A DNA stretch of 64,000 bases from Bagarius yarrelli (lineage: Eukaryota > Chordata > Actinopteri > Siluriformes > Sisoridae). Positions 23,536-32,775 of the stretch are shown in pieces. The number at the start of each line of letters is the position of its first letter. Within the stretch, counting starts at the first letter, position 1. The notes under the pieces were generated by a model, which was not told the DNA's origin, made no database searches, and saw nothing but the letters and a program-made list of their open reading frames with translations. The position numbers were made by a program, and so were the translations under genes. The stretch spans positions 558,001-622,000 of the forward strand of contig VCAZ01000125.1 of assembly GCA_005784505.1 (NCBI GenBank), given 5' to 3'.

Positions 23536-26500
23536 AAGTGTATGTTGTTATCGTAGTATATAGATGGTAGCGTTGTTGTTTTCTAAATAAAATAACTTTT
23601 TATAATAGAAGCATCCACATAAGCTATATTTAGCAATTCTGGATCAGTAGGTGATGCCACTGCCGTTCAAGAAGCTGTGTGGAACATACATAGTTTGAAT
23701 CTGAGTTTCCACACAAGTATATTAAGTGGCAAGTTTAGTTTTCGCTTAAATCTTTAAACTAAACCGAGCCAAAGTTGAAAAATCACCATTTAAAAAAAAA
23801 AAAAAAAAAAATTCAGATGTAGTAGTTACTGTTGCCATGTTGCTGTAGCTTAGCTTGCTACATTTTCCAGGGGATTAGCCTCAGTGTAGAGAAGCTTTAT
23901 TTGATGTAGAGTAACTGATAGCTTAGCTTACTACATTTTCAAAGTAGCTTGCCCAATACTGTTTATCCCAGGAGAAAGCATGGTGGAAATAAAGCTGCAT
24001 TTTTAGCTCTTTGTTTAACTTTTTTTCGAAGTATTGCAATGTGTATTGTATTGCAATATATCATGATGCATTGTATCGTGCCCCCATGTACACTGATATG
24101 GATCCTATCATGTGACCCTTGCCAATACGAATGTTTTTATGTATGTGTAAAACTGATCAGAACATTAAAAGAGCATTTATATTGTAAAATTAATTCTGCC
24201 CACATAAACACTGAACAATCTCAGATGAAGTTCACACTGTGCAGTGCAGTGCAGTACCTATCCTGCAGAAGCTGGTGTACAGACAGAAACTCTGGACTTT
24301 CAGATGGCACCTGCTCGATGCTGCACCTCAGAGCACGATACTTCCCCAGAGAGGATGGACATGGGTTTCCCAGAGTTGCCTCCGTCATGTTTAGAATATC
24401 TCTGATCAGCTAGGGTGTTAACACAAAATGCATCTCTTTTAACAGAAATTACAGATAAAACATTTCTTAACAATAAATAAGCTAAATTAAATAAGCTACA
24501 ATGGAATGGTTTGGATCAAAGAAAATATTTAAATTAGCTATAGAAAAGCATCTCCACAGCATGATGCTGCCACCACCATGTTTCACAGTGGAGATAGTGT
24601 GTTCAGGGTGATGAGCCACACATAGCACATTGCATTTAGGCCAAAAAGTTTAACTTTGGTCTCATCTGACCAGAGCACCTTCTTTCACAGGTTTGCTGTG
24701 TCCCCTACATTGTGACAAACGGAAAATGGGACTTCTTATGTCTTTCATGACACAATGGCTTTCTTCCTGCCACTCTTCCATAAAGGCCAGAGTTGTGAAG
24801 TACACAACTTATAGTTGTCCTGTGAACAGATTCTCCCACCTGAGCTGTGGATTTCTGCAGGTCCTCCAGGGTGACAATGGGCCTCTTGGCTGCTTCTCTG
24901 ACCAGTGCTCTTCTTGCTCGGTGTGTCAGTTTAGGTGGATGGCTATGTCTTGGTAGGTTTGCAGCTGTTTTTCTATTTTTGGATGATGGATTGAACAGTG
25001 CTCCTTGAGATGTTTAAAGCTTGGGATAACGTAAACCTGCTTTACTACAACTTTTCTACAACTTTTTCCCTGACCTGTCTGGTGAGTTTCTTGGTCTTCA
25101 TGGTGTGGTTTGTTAATTAGCGTTCTCTAACAAACCACTGAGGCCTTCATAGAACAGGTGTATTTACACTGAAACTAAATTACACACAGGTGGATTAACT
25201 AATTAGATGACTTCTAAAGGCAATTGACTGCACTGGATCTTATTTAGGGGTAACAGAGTACAGGGGGCTGAACACAAATTGCTTAAAATTTTAAAAACCA
25301 TGTATCATTTTGGTTTCAACTTTACAATTATGTGCTACTTTGTGTTGGTCTATAACATAAAATCTCAATAAAAACATTTAAGTTTGTGGTTGTAAGGTAA
25401 AGTTCAAGGGGTATAAATACTTTTCAAGGCACTGTATTTCTTCCCCAAATGGTCTCAGAGCTTCATAAAGACATAACGTGTTTTGGTTAGTACTGGAAGT
25501 ACTCGAGCACAGAGCCCAGACTCAGACTCAACACTAAACATCTTTTGAATAAACTGGAAAACTGACTGCATTCCAAACCTTCTCATCTGGCATCAGTGTC
25601 TAATGGTACTAATTCTATCATGGCTAAATGAGTAAATTCTTACAATCATGCTCCAAGACATAATTAAAAGCTGTTCTGATGTGTAGTGGTTATTATAGAA
25701 GTAAGAATACGAGGTTCAAAAACACATACGGATGTGATAGGTAGGTGTCCAAAAACTTTTGCTCATAAAGCATGTTTGCTTTACAGTGAATGTGTTTCCA
25801 GATGTTACCTGACACAGATCTAGTTTCTGGGACACCAGCTTGTTTTTTGAGTCTGGCTCTCGTATCCTGAGCGGTAGCAGAGTATTGATTTCCTCCAGCA
25901 GACCCTTGATTTCATCCTCACATTCAGTCTTCTGTACCTGCAGCAGTAATCCTTCCACCCTGCTCACCTGCAGCAACACACCACATCGATTACACAAGCA
26001 GAGTCCTACACATCGCCTACAAATTGTCCACTGATTCTGATTCGATTGAGCTTTCTGTTCTGTAGTCTTACGTCATTGAGACTGATGCTGGTAACAGGGA
26101 CGGTCAGGATACTGCTAAGAGACCCGAGAGCTTCTGTCCAGATGAGTTCCACAAAGACGCCTACTTCCTGTGAGAGGGTGCTGCAGTTCAGCCTTTCCTC
26201 CAACAGAAGCTTTAAATCACACATAATTTAAAATAGTTCAACAAATTAGATACAAAAACGTAGCTTAAAATAATGATCAGTATTCGGAGTAACAGAACCT
26301 CACAGTATTGCTTAAAAGGAAATATTTAAAACACACACACACACACACATATGTATATATATAGATGTACAGTAAATCAAATAAATCTTAGCCTACATAA
26401 AGTACATGACAACAAACCCTCCCTTCAGTAAAGCTGTAAGGAAATTCATTGATCGGTATCAGATCAGCCCATACTTTTAGAACCAATACCAACACTTTTA

Positions 26501-27505
26501 GTTTACTAACTTTATGCAAACAAAGCATTTTATTTTGCATTAATATAAAATAAATAATTAAACAAAAATTCAAGTTTACATTAGTGTCTTCCTTAGGGTG
26601 TCTTTGATTAATAAAAGCTTTGGTCAGGTAACACAACAGGTAATCAATAAATCAATCAATTAATCAATCAATTAATAAGAATAAATAAATAAACATAATT
26701 CTAAGAAATTCTTAAAAAAATTGAATGAAATATTCTAAACCATCTGGTATAAAAACTTTGTGCTACTTTGGTGTGGTTTAGTACTTTTAGCTTTCCTTCA
26801 GTCGTTTCTTCTCTCTCCTTACAATAAAGTGCTCTGGCATGCAATTTATAAATCTCCCACAAGATGACACCTTTAATCAGTAAATCCGATATTACAAAAC
26901 CATATGTCAAAGTAAAAATAAGTACATATCGAGTAACATCAATTTATCGATCGACCTCTATTCTTAAAGTTGTTAAGGTTAAGCAAAGTTGCCTCTGACC
27001 AACACTGATCCAATAGTGTGTACATAGAAAAACCATAGAATTGCTGTGTGACTGACCTGCTGAAGGCTGTGAGAGGTCAGATTTTCAGCCCATGAGGGAA
27101 GTGTTTGTGTCAGAGAAAAGCCTTGGGCCTGCAGCTCCCTGCTCAGCATTAGATACGCCTCCACAGCATCCTCAGAGCTACAGCAGTGCACCTGATTATC
27201 TAACACCACCTTCTTCTACAAGAAAACAGAAGAAAACGCCCAAGGTGATGACCAGCCCACTGTGAAACATACAGTATATAGTGTACTAGTTTTATTTAGT
27301 GTACAGAATGATTGTCTTAGATGTAGAAACCGCACCTCTGCCTTATGCATGATGGAGTTTACAACTCGGTATTGGTGTCCCGCTTGGCCTTTGGCACTCT
27401 GAAGCTCCAGAACTGACCATGTGTTGCTCTGAACATCCAACACACAGATTTACACAAAAATGTAATCTTAAGAATGATGATTAAATATATATATATATAT
27501 ATATA

Positions 27506-27590
<85 letters not shown>

Positions 27591-30284
27591 TTTACCTTGG
27601 TCAGGATGGTGTACTTAGCAACTTGGAAATCTGAAGAAAATTCTGGAATATCTTGATCATATTCCTTGTATAATCTGGAGCAGGAATTATAAATATGAAA
27701 CATGGTTTCAGATGCAATTCATAAAACATTATTTTTCATAAAATAGTCTGCAAATTGTCCTTTTGAATGTTTTCCTCTATTTTCTCAATATTAAAAAAAA
27801 AACATTACAAACTGACATTTTAGCAGATGACCTATAAGCTTTATCTGGAAAGAATTCATTATTTTATAAATGACTGTCGTGATTTTGTAAGGTAGTTCAT
27901 CTGCATAAAAAAAAAAAAGAGATAAATAGAATAGAACAAAGATGTAAATGAAATAAACAGCGCTTTGTTTTTCTGAAGACACAGAAACTGAATAAACAAA
28001 TGTACAATCACACTGTATAGACCACAATTAATCTTTGTTAAAACTACAAAGGTTTTACACAGTAACAGACCTTAAAACAATGTACAAATGTTAAACCTTC
28101 ACTCTATTATTAAATGTATTATTAAACAGATCCATAGATTACATGTGTTCGAAACTGTGATGCAGTCGAATATAACCCCCATTCGACTGAGACTATTCCC
28201 ACATTGCAATGTCGATGATGAAATGATAAACTGTGCAGCCCTTCTTCACACTGCATATTAATGACTGTAATTATTTTACACCCTTTTACATTTCGTTTAC
28301 ACTGCATCCGCATCACATACAGAAGTGCATAAAGCACCTAAAAGCAACACTTGAGTGAAAGTATAGTTATTTTACCGGAAAATGACTTTGGTACTATTTA
28401 GAATATTACTTCAGTAAAAAGTTTAAAAGTATGTGATATTTATTGTACTTAAATATTAAAAGTATTTTTATATTAAATGCACGTAAGCACTGAAAGTAAA
28501 AGTAAATGCAAAATAAAAGGCAAATAAATTGTTGAAAACAATTGTTCAAGAGCTACAAAATTTCAGAAAGACTGTGTTCTTCCGATTTAATATATTATAA
28601 TTTATTATAATTTATATGTAGAGACAGAAAATATATAAATATAAATTTAATGAAAGTGCTAGCAGACTCCATACACAACACCACAGAGGTTAAATAGAAG
28701 ACAGGCTAATAAATTTTACATAACTGCAAATGGATTTTTTAATGCTGGCAGACTTTGTGTAAATTAAAATGTAATGGATGATTTACATTTTCATTCGAAT
28801 GATAACAATTTATTCTTCCACATAACGCAATTAGTTTTGAATATAATCCGAAAATGACATACGGTAAATCAACACACCTGAAACGGCCCAGGTACGCGCC
28901 GTCCTTCACCCCAAACTCGGCTTTCTCATCATAAATGCTACTGTTTTGGGGCTGAGGCTGATTTTTGGACTTCAGCCCTGCTGGGAATTAGACAGAATTA
29001 TTCATCCTTTCATCACTGAATCTAAAAATACAATGAATTTTCAGCTGCCGAATATATTTGGCAGAAAATAAACCAAAAAAGTTGAATAAAATAAATCAAA
29101 AACAAAACAAAAATCCAAACAGAAAATATTTACTGCATACCTACAGTCTACTTTCTTTCTTTGAACCACAATGGTTCTGGGTTACGTTTTTGGGTTAACT
29201 TAAAGGGGGGGGGGGGTATTGAACTGCTTCTACAGAGACATAGACTGTTTTAGAGTTGTACTCTTCCGACTATATATATATATATATAATATAAATACTG
29301 TAAATAATACAGCGTTATTAGTAATTAATAGTCCTTGACAGTGATTGGTCATGCAATATTATTTTTGCAAATACATGATGGAAGTCATCGAAATTAAACA
29401 TTAAAAATTGGAATTAATACTAATATTAATACAATAAATAATATAAAAAAATCCTAAGAAGTACTTAATATTTTAAAATAAATTCTTTTCAGTTTTTTTG
29501 GTTTTTTTTAGAGAGCATTTTGAAGTTATGGTTTTACTTTAAAATCGATGAATTAAATTAGGTGTGTGTGATATTTCACAATTTTCCACAAAACAGCTTA
29601 TCACACAGTGACTCATCCAAACCCACACGTCTCAGGTTGCATCAGTCATATTTCAGTAAAAAAAATAATAATTAAAAAATACTCTGAACCTGGCAAATAA
29701 CGCTAATCGGCCGTAGGTAAGAACTGCTCTTATGTTCTGAACACACCCACTGAACTTAGTACTATGTAAATAAGCGAAGTTTAGTGTTAAAGGTGTGATA
29801 CCAGCTTGTTCAGATGGAATGTCTGAGCTGTGAGGTTGTAAGACGTGCTCTTGGACAGGAAGCAGCAGTCCTTTCTTCAGGCAGCTCCACACATACTGCA
29901 CATCCACCACCGCGATCTGGTGCTTCTGAGCACTCCGTAACCTGCTGCTGCTCATGGTGTCCAGGCTGCTCGCCACCACAAACGAACACTAGACAAGACA
30001 AATCAAAAGCTTCGGTTTAATATTGATTTTTACTGTATACGTCTATAACGATGACCTTTTTTTTCCCCCCTCAATCTCATAACCACATGTTGAGTTACTG
30101 ACTGATTTATACTATTGACTGATTAATAACCTTTAAGAAACATTACTGAAAATATCACCTGCTGGTTCACTACATAGCAGATGTTTCCTCCATTGTCCAG
30201 TATAGCATTCATCAGCTTCTTCTTCTCCTTATACTGGACATTTTTCAGGTCCAGAACCACAGAGCAGTCACTGAACACAGCCAT
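9644..30284 (-). CDS. parp4: PARP4, vault ADP-ribosyltransferase, complete gene
   Basis: Coding exons in transcript order: 30284-30159, 29988-29802, 28980-28878, 27674-27596, 27428-27336, 27215-27057, 26209-26072, 25967-25809, 24409-24258, 23106-22975, 22901-22803, 22026-21843, 21734-21587, 20454-20312, 19928-19797, 19701-19615, 19496-19332, 19247-19204, 19118-19040, 17565-17428, 17340-17145, 16932-16862, 16607-16420, 15776-15677, 15593-15423, 15289-15209, 15106-15026, 14501-14406, 14145-14044, 13748-13671, 13216-12034, 11943-11819, 10727-10625, 10103-9971, 9845-9644. All phases agree and sum to 5,457 nt, 1,818 residues plus stop (human PARP4: 1,724). PARP4 transfers ADP-ribose from NAD+ to protein and is the enzymatic subunit of the cytoplasmic vault particle with MVP and TEP1. 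Domain order matches: BRCT 1-85, helical regulatory region about 230-350, catalytic about 350-560 (H430, Y470, E540), VIT about 590-720, vWA about 850-1020, proline-rich 1238-1631, vault-binding tail 1632-1818. The start at 30284 aligns with human Met3 and has a strong context. Every intron is GT-AG except the last, which is GC-AG. Identity is very secure; individual boundaries are read from splice motifs without transcripts. Confidence 0.96.
11108..11662 (-). pseudogene. Decayed Tc1-like element with transposase fragment
   Basis: Minus-strand frame 11521-11219 encodes about 100 transposase residues: GGGGGGVMVWGKFSWHTLGS, LNATAYLSVVADRVRPFMTT and SSDGYFQQDNAPCYKAQN, which includes the second catalytic Asp. 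It stops at PIEHL, and the segment before it and the catalytic Glu context are lost. The part from 11522 to 11662 matches the 5' end of the same family (CTAGATGCCTAAATGCATTA, then a terminal CACTCACCAGCC), joined by a deletion of the N-terminal half. It sits in a parp4 intron and is non-functional. Confidence 0.8.
12034..13216 (-). CDS. parp4: parp4 exon 31: proline-rich low-complexity region
   Basis: A single 1,183-nt exon encoding residues 1238-1631. The first half is Ser/Gln/Thr-rich; the second half has blocks such as AAPAPPPPAPGVSY, KAPPPAPPVASGVIFGSAAP and KAPAPPPPPPVASGVGFGSA. These form an imperfect 30-40-residue repeat of a proline run, then SGV-x-FGSAAPA. Human PARP4 has a Ser/Pro/Phe-Gly-rich region in the same place but with different sequence, so length and composition are conserved better than sequence. 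The DNA is GGAGGAGGA-rich on the plus strand, which also keeps a second minus-strand frame open. Confidence 0.9.
13671..15593 (-). CDS. parp4: parp4 exons 25-30: post-vWA region
   Basis: Residues 1035-1237. Exon 25 reads VAVKWQQFNPTAPSPVQAPA and VYGFVPHCTQ, nearly the human sequence. Exons 26-28 give IETMVSTTELQKTKGT, LTARAIIRDYEDG and SILSQFTSFVAVEER. Exon 29 has EEDVDILFYMGWREHKQ. Exon 30 is a short acidic exon (GGGESDDEDYDYESESS). Exons 26 and 27 are each exactly 81 nt and symmetric phase 0. Confidence 0.9.
14700..14860. repeat. Dispersed fish repeat fragment (low confidence)
   Basis: TATAGCCTTTATTGACAGGA, then GGAATGGAAGAGCC and GCGATGGCGCCATGTA, resemble the end of a dispersed vertebrate repeat with a tRNA-like cysteine-rich tail. 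It lies in the parp4 intron between exons 27 and 28. Confidence 0.3.
15677..17565 (-). CDS. parp4: parp4 exons 20-24: von Willebrand factor A domain
   Basis: Residues 804-1034. Exon 20 gives RTDCKAVVNTLPDQ and MPRMWVEKHPEKD. Exon 21 has the metal-ion-dependent adhesion motif DTSES (D877, S879, S881). Exon 23 supplies STELW (third metal ligand region) and LLLISDGH. Exon 24 reads VTANRYMLRALAQAGGGTYE. All MIDAS positions needed for divalent-metal binding appear present, suggesting a functional protein-interaction module rather than a decayed one. Confidence 0.94.
15955..16150. repeat. Dispersed repeat, copy 1
   Basis: Shares GTTCTTATAGTATGGTTA, AATGAAATTTGGAC and AAGCTGGATAATAT with 20015-20160, and TATGCGATTTCAGACA (about 16166) with 38275-38290. 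The shared words identify a repeat family that inserted several times in this locus. I cannot name the family. Confidence 0.55.
18594..18637. repeat. (ACAT)n / (CA)n microsatellite
   Basis: Seven ACAT units followed by CA-rich sequence, in the 1.5-kb parp4 intron between exons 19 and 20. Confidence 0.9.
19040..20454 (-). CDS. parp4: parp4 exons 14-19: VIT domain
   Basis: Residues 587-803. The vault/inter-alpha-trypsin (VIT) domain is clear: VIFQTYTNNSSVPIEAKYVF, FEAFINGKHVIGKV, KEKEQARKEYRQAIEKGHGA, DVFTISVGNLPPGATVLIKM. VIT domains pair with a following vWA domain in inter-alpha-trypsin inhibitor heavy chains and in PARP4. Exon 18 (44 nt) is the smallest coding exon of the gene. Exon 19 carries LCMSIEMPYEIMDL. 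Confidence 0.94.
20015..20160. repeat. Dispersed repeat, copy 2
   Basis: CATTCTTATAGTATGGTTAC, ATTGAAATCTGGACGTAC and TAAAGCTGGATAATG match the copy at 15955-16150 in the same order. It lies in the parp4 intron between exons 14 and 15. Confidence 0.55.
21173..21343 (+). repeat. tRNA-derived SINE
   Basis: TTAATGGTTAAGGTGTTAAA, CACTGCTGGGCCCTTGAG and ATGTAAGTCGCTCTGG: head, body and tail of the local SINE family, in a parp4 intron. Confidence 0.85.
21587..23106 (-). CDS. parp4: parp4 exons 10-13: ADP-ribosyltransferase catalytic core
   Basis: Residues 399-586. The NAD+-binding His is H430 in VKPLLHST; the second triad residue is Y470 in NLGSGIYFSDS; the catalytic Glu is E540 in DDEYVVYNTDQ, the first residues of exon 13. 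So the H-Y-E triad is intact. GYNSVHGIRR is the acceptor-loop region and resembles the human sequence closely. Despite the name, PARP4 family members with this fold are generally classed as mono-ADP-ribosyltransferases. Exon 13 is preceded by a (TG)17 tract at its 3' splice site and its length (148 nt) is not a multiple of three, so its skipping would both frameshift and remove the catalytic Glu. Confidence 0.94.
21735..21776 (-). promoter_or_regulatory. parp4: (TG)17 tract at the 3' splice site of parp4 exon 13
   Basis: Plus strand 21741-21774 is (CA)17. On the parp4 strand this reads (TG)17 followed directly by TTTCAG and exon 13. The pyrimidine tract is thus reduced to three T residues next to a UG repeat. 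This is the architecture of human CFTR exon 9, where TDP-43 binds the UG repeat and promotes exon skipping. The intron is only 108 bp. Confidence 0.85.
22133..22317 (-). repeat. tRNA-derived SINE
   Basis: TTTACAGCATTTGGTAAAC, CAGAGCGACTTACATTTATC, then CAACACCTTAACCACTGCGC: a full SINE in reverse orientation in the parp4 intron between exons 11 and 12. Confidence 0.85.
22318..22745 (-). mobile_element. Degenerate Tc1-like miniature element with SINE piece
   Basis: Begins near CGGACACTTGACAATCACAT and ends near GGTGTCCATATAGTTTGTGA, the degenerate inverted ends of the family also found at 62749-63362. Internal words (TTCATGGAGCTCAGGGGCTT, CCTATACAATCCTGTGTGTC) are typical of the family. A SINE body fragment (TGGCTTGGTGGTGCTAGGAA) sits at about 22430-22505. 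Confidence 0.55.
23338..23532. repeat. Long (TA)n / (ACAT)n microsatellite
   Basis: About 195 bp of TA repeats interrupted by ACATAC units around 23390-23440, in the parp4 intron between exons 9 and 10. It accounts for apparent Ile/Tyr-rich frames there. Confidence 0.95.
24258..28980 (-). CDS. parp4: parp4 exons 3-9: linker and PARP helical regulatory region
   Basis: Residues 105-398. Exons 3-5 are a linker ending in DFQVAKYTILTK and a segment SNTWSVLELQS like the WGR-like stretch of the human protein. Exons 6-8 are the helical regulatory region: LNCSTLSQEVGVFVELIWTE, SISLNDV and KLVSQKLDLCQ match conserved human positions. Exon 9 (24409-24258) reads LIRDILNMTEATLGNPCPSS. Exon 3 has a double acceptor (CAGCAG at 28983-28978), so transcripts may differ by one residue. 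The 167-bp intron after exon 4 is mostly an AT microsatellite. Confidence 0.92.
24548..25436. mobile_element. Truncated Tc1/mariner-like element
   Basis: Contains CAGCATGATGCTGCCACCAC and TTGGTCTCATCTGACCAGAG (typical of fish Tc1-type elements), GCTGTGGATTTCTGCAGGTC, and ends AAGGGGTATAAATACTTTTC, then AAGGCACTGTA, the family's terminal repeat. The left end is missing. The reverse strand would be coding, but no open transposase remains. It occupies the parp4 intron between exons 8 and 9. Confidence 0.75.
27484..27593. repeat. AT microsatellite plus T-run abutting a parp4 splice donor
   Basis: About 97 bp of TA repeats followed by 13 T. On the parp4 strand, the donor of exon 4 (AAG|GTAAAA) leads directly into the A-run and TA repeat, so about two thirds of the 167-bp intron is low-complexity sequence. 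Confidence 0.92.
28340..28560. mobile_element. Possible hAT-derived non-autonomous repeat
   Basis: AACACTTGAGTGAAAGTATA, ATTACTTCAGTAAAAAG, TTGTACTTAAATATTAAAAG and AAAGTAAAAGTAAATGC resemble the ACTTAAGTAAAAGTA-rich fish hAT family. Ends were not defined. It lies in the parp4 intron between exons 3 and 4. Confidence 0.35.
29802..30284 (-). CDS. parp4: parp4 exons 1-2: BRCT domain
   Basis: Residues 1-104. Exon 1 (30284-30159) starts MAVFSDCSVVLDLKNV and carries the first BRCT strand and helix (KKKLMNAILDNGG). Exon 2 (29988-29802) completes it with IAVVDVQYVWSCLKKG, whose Trp is the BRCT signature aromatic. BRCT domains bind phosphopeptides or DNA ends; in PARP4 the exact partner is not established. 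An upstream in-frame ATG at 30314 is disfavoured: a good 3' splice site (AAAAG at 30288-30287 after a pyrimidine run) would place it in the 5' intron. Confidence 0.92.
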
Positions 30285-30634
30285 TTCTTTTAGAGAGACA
30301 GACACATGTGTCACTTTGTGTCAGTATGTGACGGGAAATCAGCACTACATCTCAAACCCCTTATTATAGCACTGAATATCAAAGTCTGATATATTCGTGG
30401 GCGTGAGACGGATTGGGGCAGGAGCTCCAGGAGCTTTTTAAAATAATTACTTGTGTCACAAATACTGATGATCCGACTCTAAAAATACTTCCAGTTTACC
30501 TTAAACCCCAAGTCATCCGCACTCAAATAGGTTTTATTTACTCTATTAAACCGGAACTTAATATCTTACCGTGTCAATAACGCTTCTCTAAATATATCTA
30601 TAAAGTAAACCGAGACAATAAAGCTGAGACTCAC

Positions 30635-30800
30635 CTCACATTCGTAATACGCCGTAAAGTGAATTAATTGTTTTATTTTATTTTCCTGGTGCAGTTGAAG
30701 AAATTGAGTGGCGTCAAACAGGAGCGACTTCCCGGAACACAAACAAGCCACGCCCCTTAACCCAAATAGACCATTCACATTCATCTGCTGCCATCTTATG
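30635..30800 (-). promoter_or_regulatory. parp4: parp4 5' non-coding exon and promoter (inferred)
   Basis: A strong donor (GAATGTGAG|GTGAGT at 30635/30634) would end a non-coding first exon spliced to 30286, two bases before the ATG. Just upstream on the parp4 strand is a GC-box-like GGGGCGTGGC (30757-30748) and TTCCGGGAAGT, an ETS/STAT-like site (about 30736-30726). No TATA box is obvious. An open frame covering this exon is out of frame with the ATG and may act as an upstream ORF. Confidence 0.5.
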
Positions 30801-30865
30801 GTGCTATTTATTATTACACCTGTCTACAGTAAATAAATGCAAAAAAGAAAAAGAAAGTTAGTAGG

Positions 30866-30868
30866 TGC

Positions 30869-30916
<48 letters not shown>

Positions 30917-30920
30917 AAAT
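30866..30920. repeat. (GAAA)n microsatellite
   Basis: About twelve GAAA units, roughly 100 bp upstream of the inferred parp4 promoter. On the parp4 strand it is a pyrimidine-rich (TTTC)n tract. Confidence 0.93.
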
Positions 30921-32627
30921 AATGAAAGAAAACCCACAATTGTGCTGAATTGTAAGATTTCTGGAATTTTTGCACTTTGGTTTCTTGACAGCTTTTTATC
31001 CATTTTAATAATAATAACACCAAAATGTAATGTAAAATCTTGGAAACTATTAATTCTTGTTTTCTGGGCTATTAATACATTTCACTTTGGTATTAGAATA
31101 ACTGAGTGGGCTGTTAAATACAGCAGATACAAGCTTTTAATCAGTGCTGTGACATTTTTACCCCCAACTAACAAACAGTTGAAATAATAAATTTAACAAT
31201 ATTAAAGGACTTTTTTAAAAATCTTTTTATGTTCTTCAGGTTTTCAGATCTGTAATGTAACTTATTTTCGTTAAAATACTGTTCATGAGCAATTTACTAA
31301 TGTTACAATAAAAATAAATGTTTTCTTTTACAGATGGATGAAATCTGGTCAGGTTAGCGTGTGTTAAATAAAGTTCTGTGAGAATTTCTATAAGGGTTTG
31401 TTTTGTATATATGATAACATGCTGATTTTCTAAAACAATATATCAATTCTATTCCTGCTTTCACACCAGTGTCTTATCTGGAGATGATGTGTAAAGAGTA
31501 TTTGAGTGTGTGAGTGTTGAGGAGTTGACTCAGGCTATTTAACTTCGACCTTTGTCCAAAAACACACTACAAGACACTCTATAGACTTTTGTTAGCTAAT
31601 TATGCTGAATACTGTTAACTTCATTTACAGTATTTATAATAAACATAACTAACTATTGTATATTTATATGCAAAATATCCATGATTTTAACCCATGTCAG
31701 ATTTATTGCTGTAAGAAATTAACTAACGGAGGTTTCTATATAAGATGTCATTTACTGTCCTCACATAAATTGATGTATAAAAGGTGCCAAATTAATTAAA
31801 TACAACAAATAAACAAAGTATTAAATAAATGATTGCTGAGATCAAACAGCTACCCAAATTAACGAAAATACTTATATGGGTGTGACAAAGGGTAAAAACT
31901 TTTTTCCTTCACATGGAAAAAAGACCCTGAAAATGTTAAACCTGTATACAGAAAAAGTGAAGTGCCAATTTAAACACTAAATAAACCTTATATTTATGCA
32001 TACATATATATGGCTGGCTGAATATAGTTGTAGGTCATTTCTTCTGATGAATGTCTGTGCAAACATTTCTTTATTTAGAAAAGCTTTTACACACATTTTT
32101 ATCAGGTAGCCTGGATTGTAAAATTACTCGTTACATTTTCCGGCATTCGGCAGACACCCTTATCCACAGTGATTCGCATTTATCTCATTATTAATCTCAC
32201 ATCTGAGCAATTGAAAGTTAATTGCCTTGCTTAGGGGCCCAGCAATAGCAACTTGTTGGTGCTGGGAATCAAACCTACAATCTTCGGGTAAGTAGTCCAA
32301 CACCTTAACCACTGCATCACACGTTTAATTTTTGAATGTTGTTCCACTGACTTAACTCCCTCTTTAATAGTCAATATTCTGTTTAAACATCAGAAATAAC
32401 CATCACGGTATCTATTATATAAAAAAGACTTTATTCTAACAGGATATGTAATATTTATTTACACAGTATAGTTAGTCTATATACAGTATATATTTATTCT
32501 ATAGAATCTGACAGAATATTGAGTCAGATTTGAGTCTTAGTATCTTATAATTAAATCAGAATCAGCCATGCTGTCCTCAAGGTTATGACTGAGAACCGGA
32601 GTAGTTGTTTTTCCAAGTTAGAATATA
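30921..32627. other. Intergenic DNA between ttf2 and parp4
   Basis: About 1.7 kb separates the ttf2 polyadenylation signal from the parp4 5' region; both genes run leftward. Apart from the SINE at 32130 it is AT-rich with no coding frame or recognisable element. Confidence 0.5.
32130..32323 (-). repeat. tRNA-derived SINE
   Basis: CGGCATTCGGCAGACACCCT, TTGCCTTGCTTAGGGGCCCA and CAACACCTTAACCACTGCAT mark tail, body and head in reverse orientation. Confidence 0.85.
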
Positions 32628-32633
32628 TTTATT
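32628..32633 (-). terminator. ttf2: ttf2 polyadenylation signal
   Basis: AATAAA on the minus strand 142 bp beyond the TAA stop. It is the first such hexamer downstream of the stop that I find; other TTTATT words occur further left (for example near 32430). Confidence 0.55.
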
Positions 32634-32775
32634 TAATTTTAAAAAGAAATTCCACAGAGATACAGTTCAGAAATGAATGAAGCGCAGTGAAACATGGATA
32701 CAGCATTGAAAAAAAGTGCAAGACACATCTAACATTCTGCCAGGGCTGAAATGATGATTGTTTCCATGCCATATG

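Noticed and set aside
23271..23570. Open frames of about 76-99 residues rich in Ile and Tyr
   Set aside because: Direct translation of a (TA)n microsatellite.
23949..24413. 154-residue plus-strand frame
   Set aside because: Partly antisense to parp4 exon 9 and otherwise intronic, without recognisable domains.
24693..24956. 87-residue plus-strand open frame
   Set aside because: Antisense reading of a Tc1/mariner-like element.
30285..30314. Upstream in-frame ATG for parp4 (MTHVSVSLKEM)
   Set aside because: A pyrimidine tract and AG lie between it and the second ATG, and the second ATG aligns with the human N-terminus.
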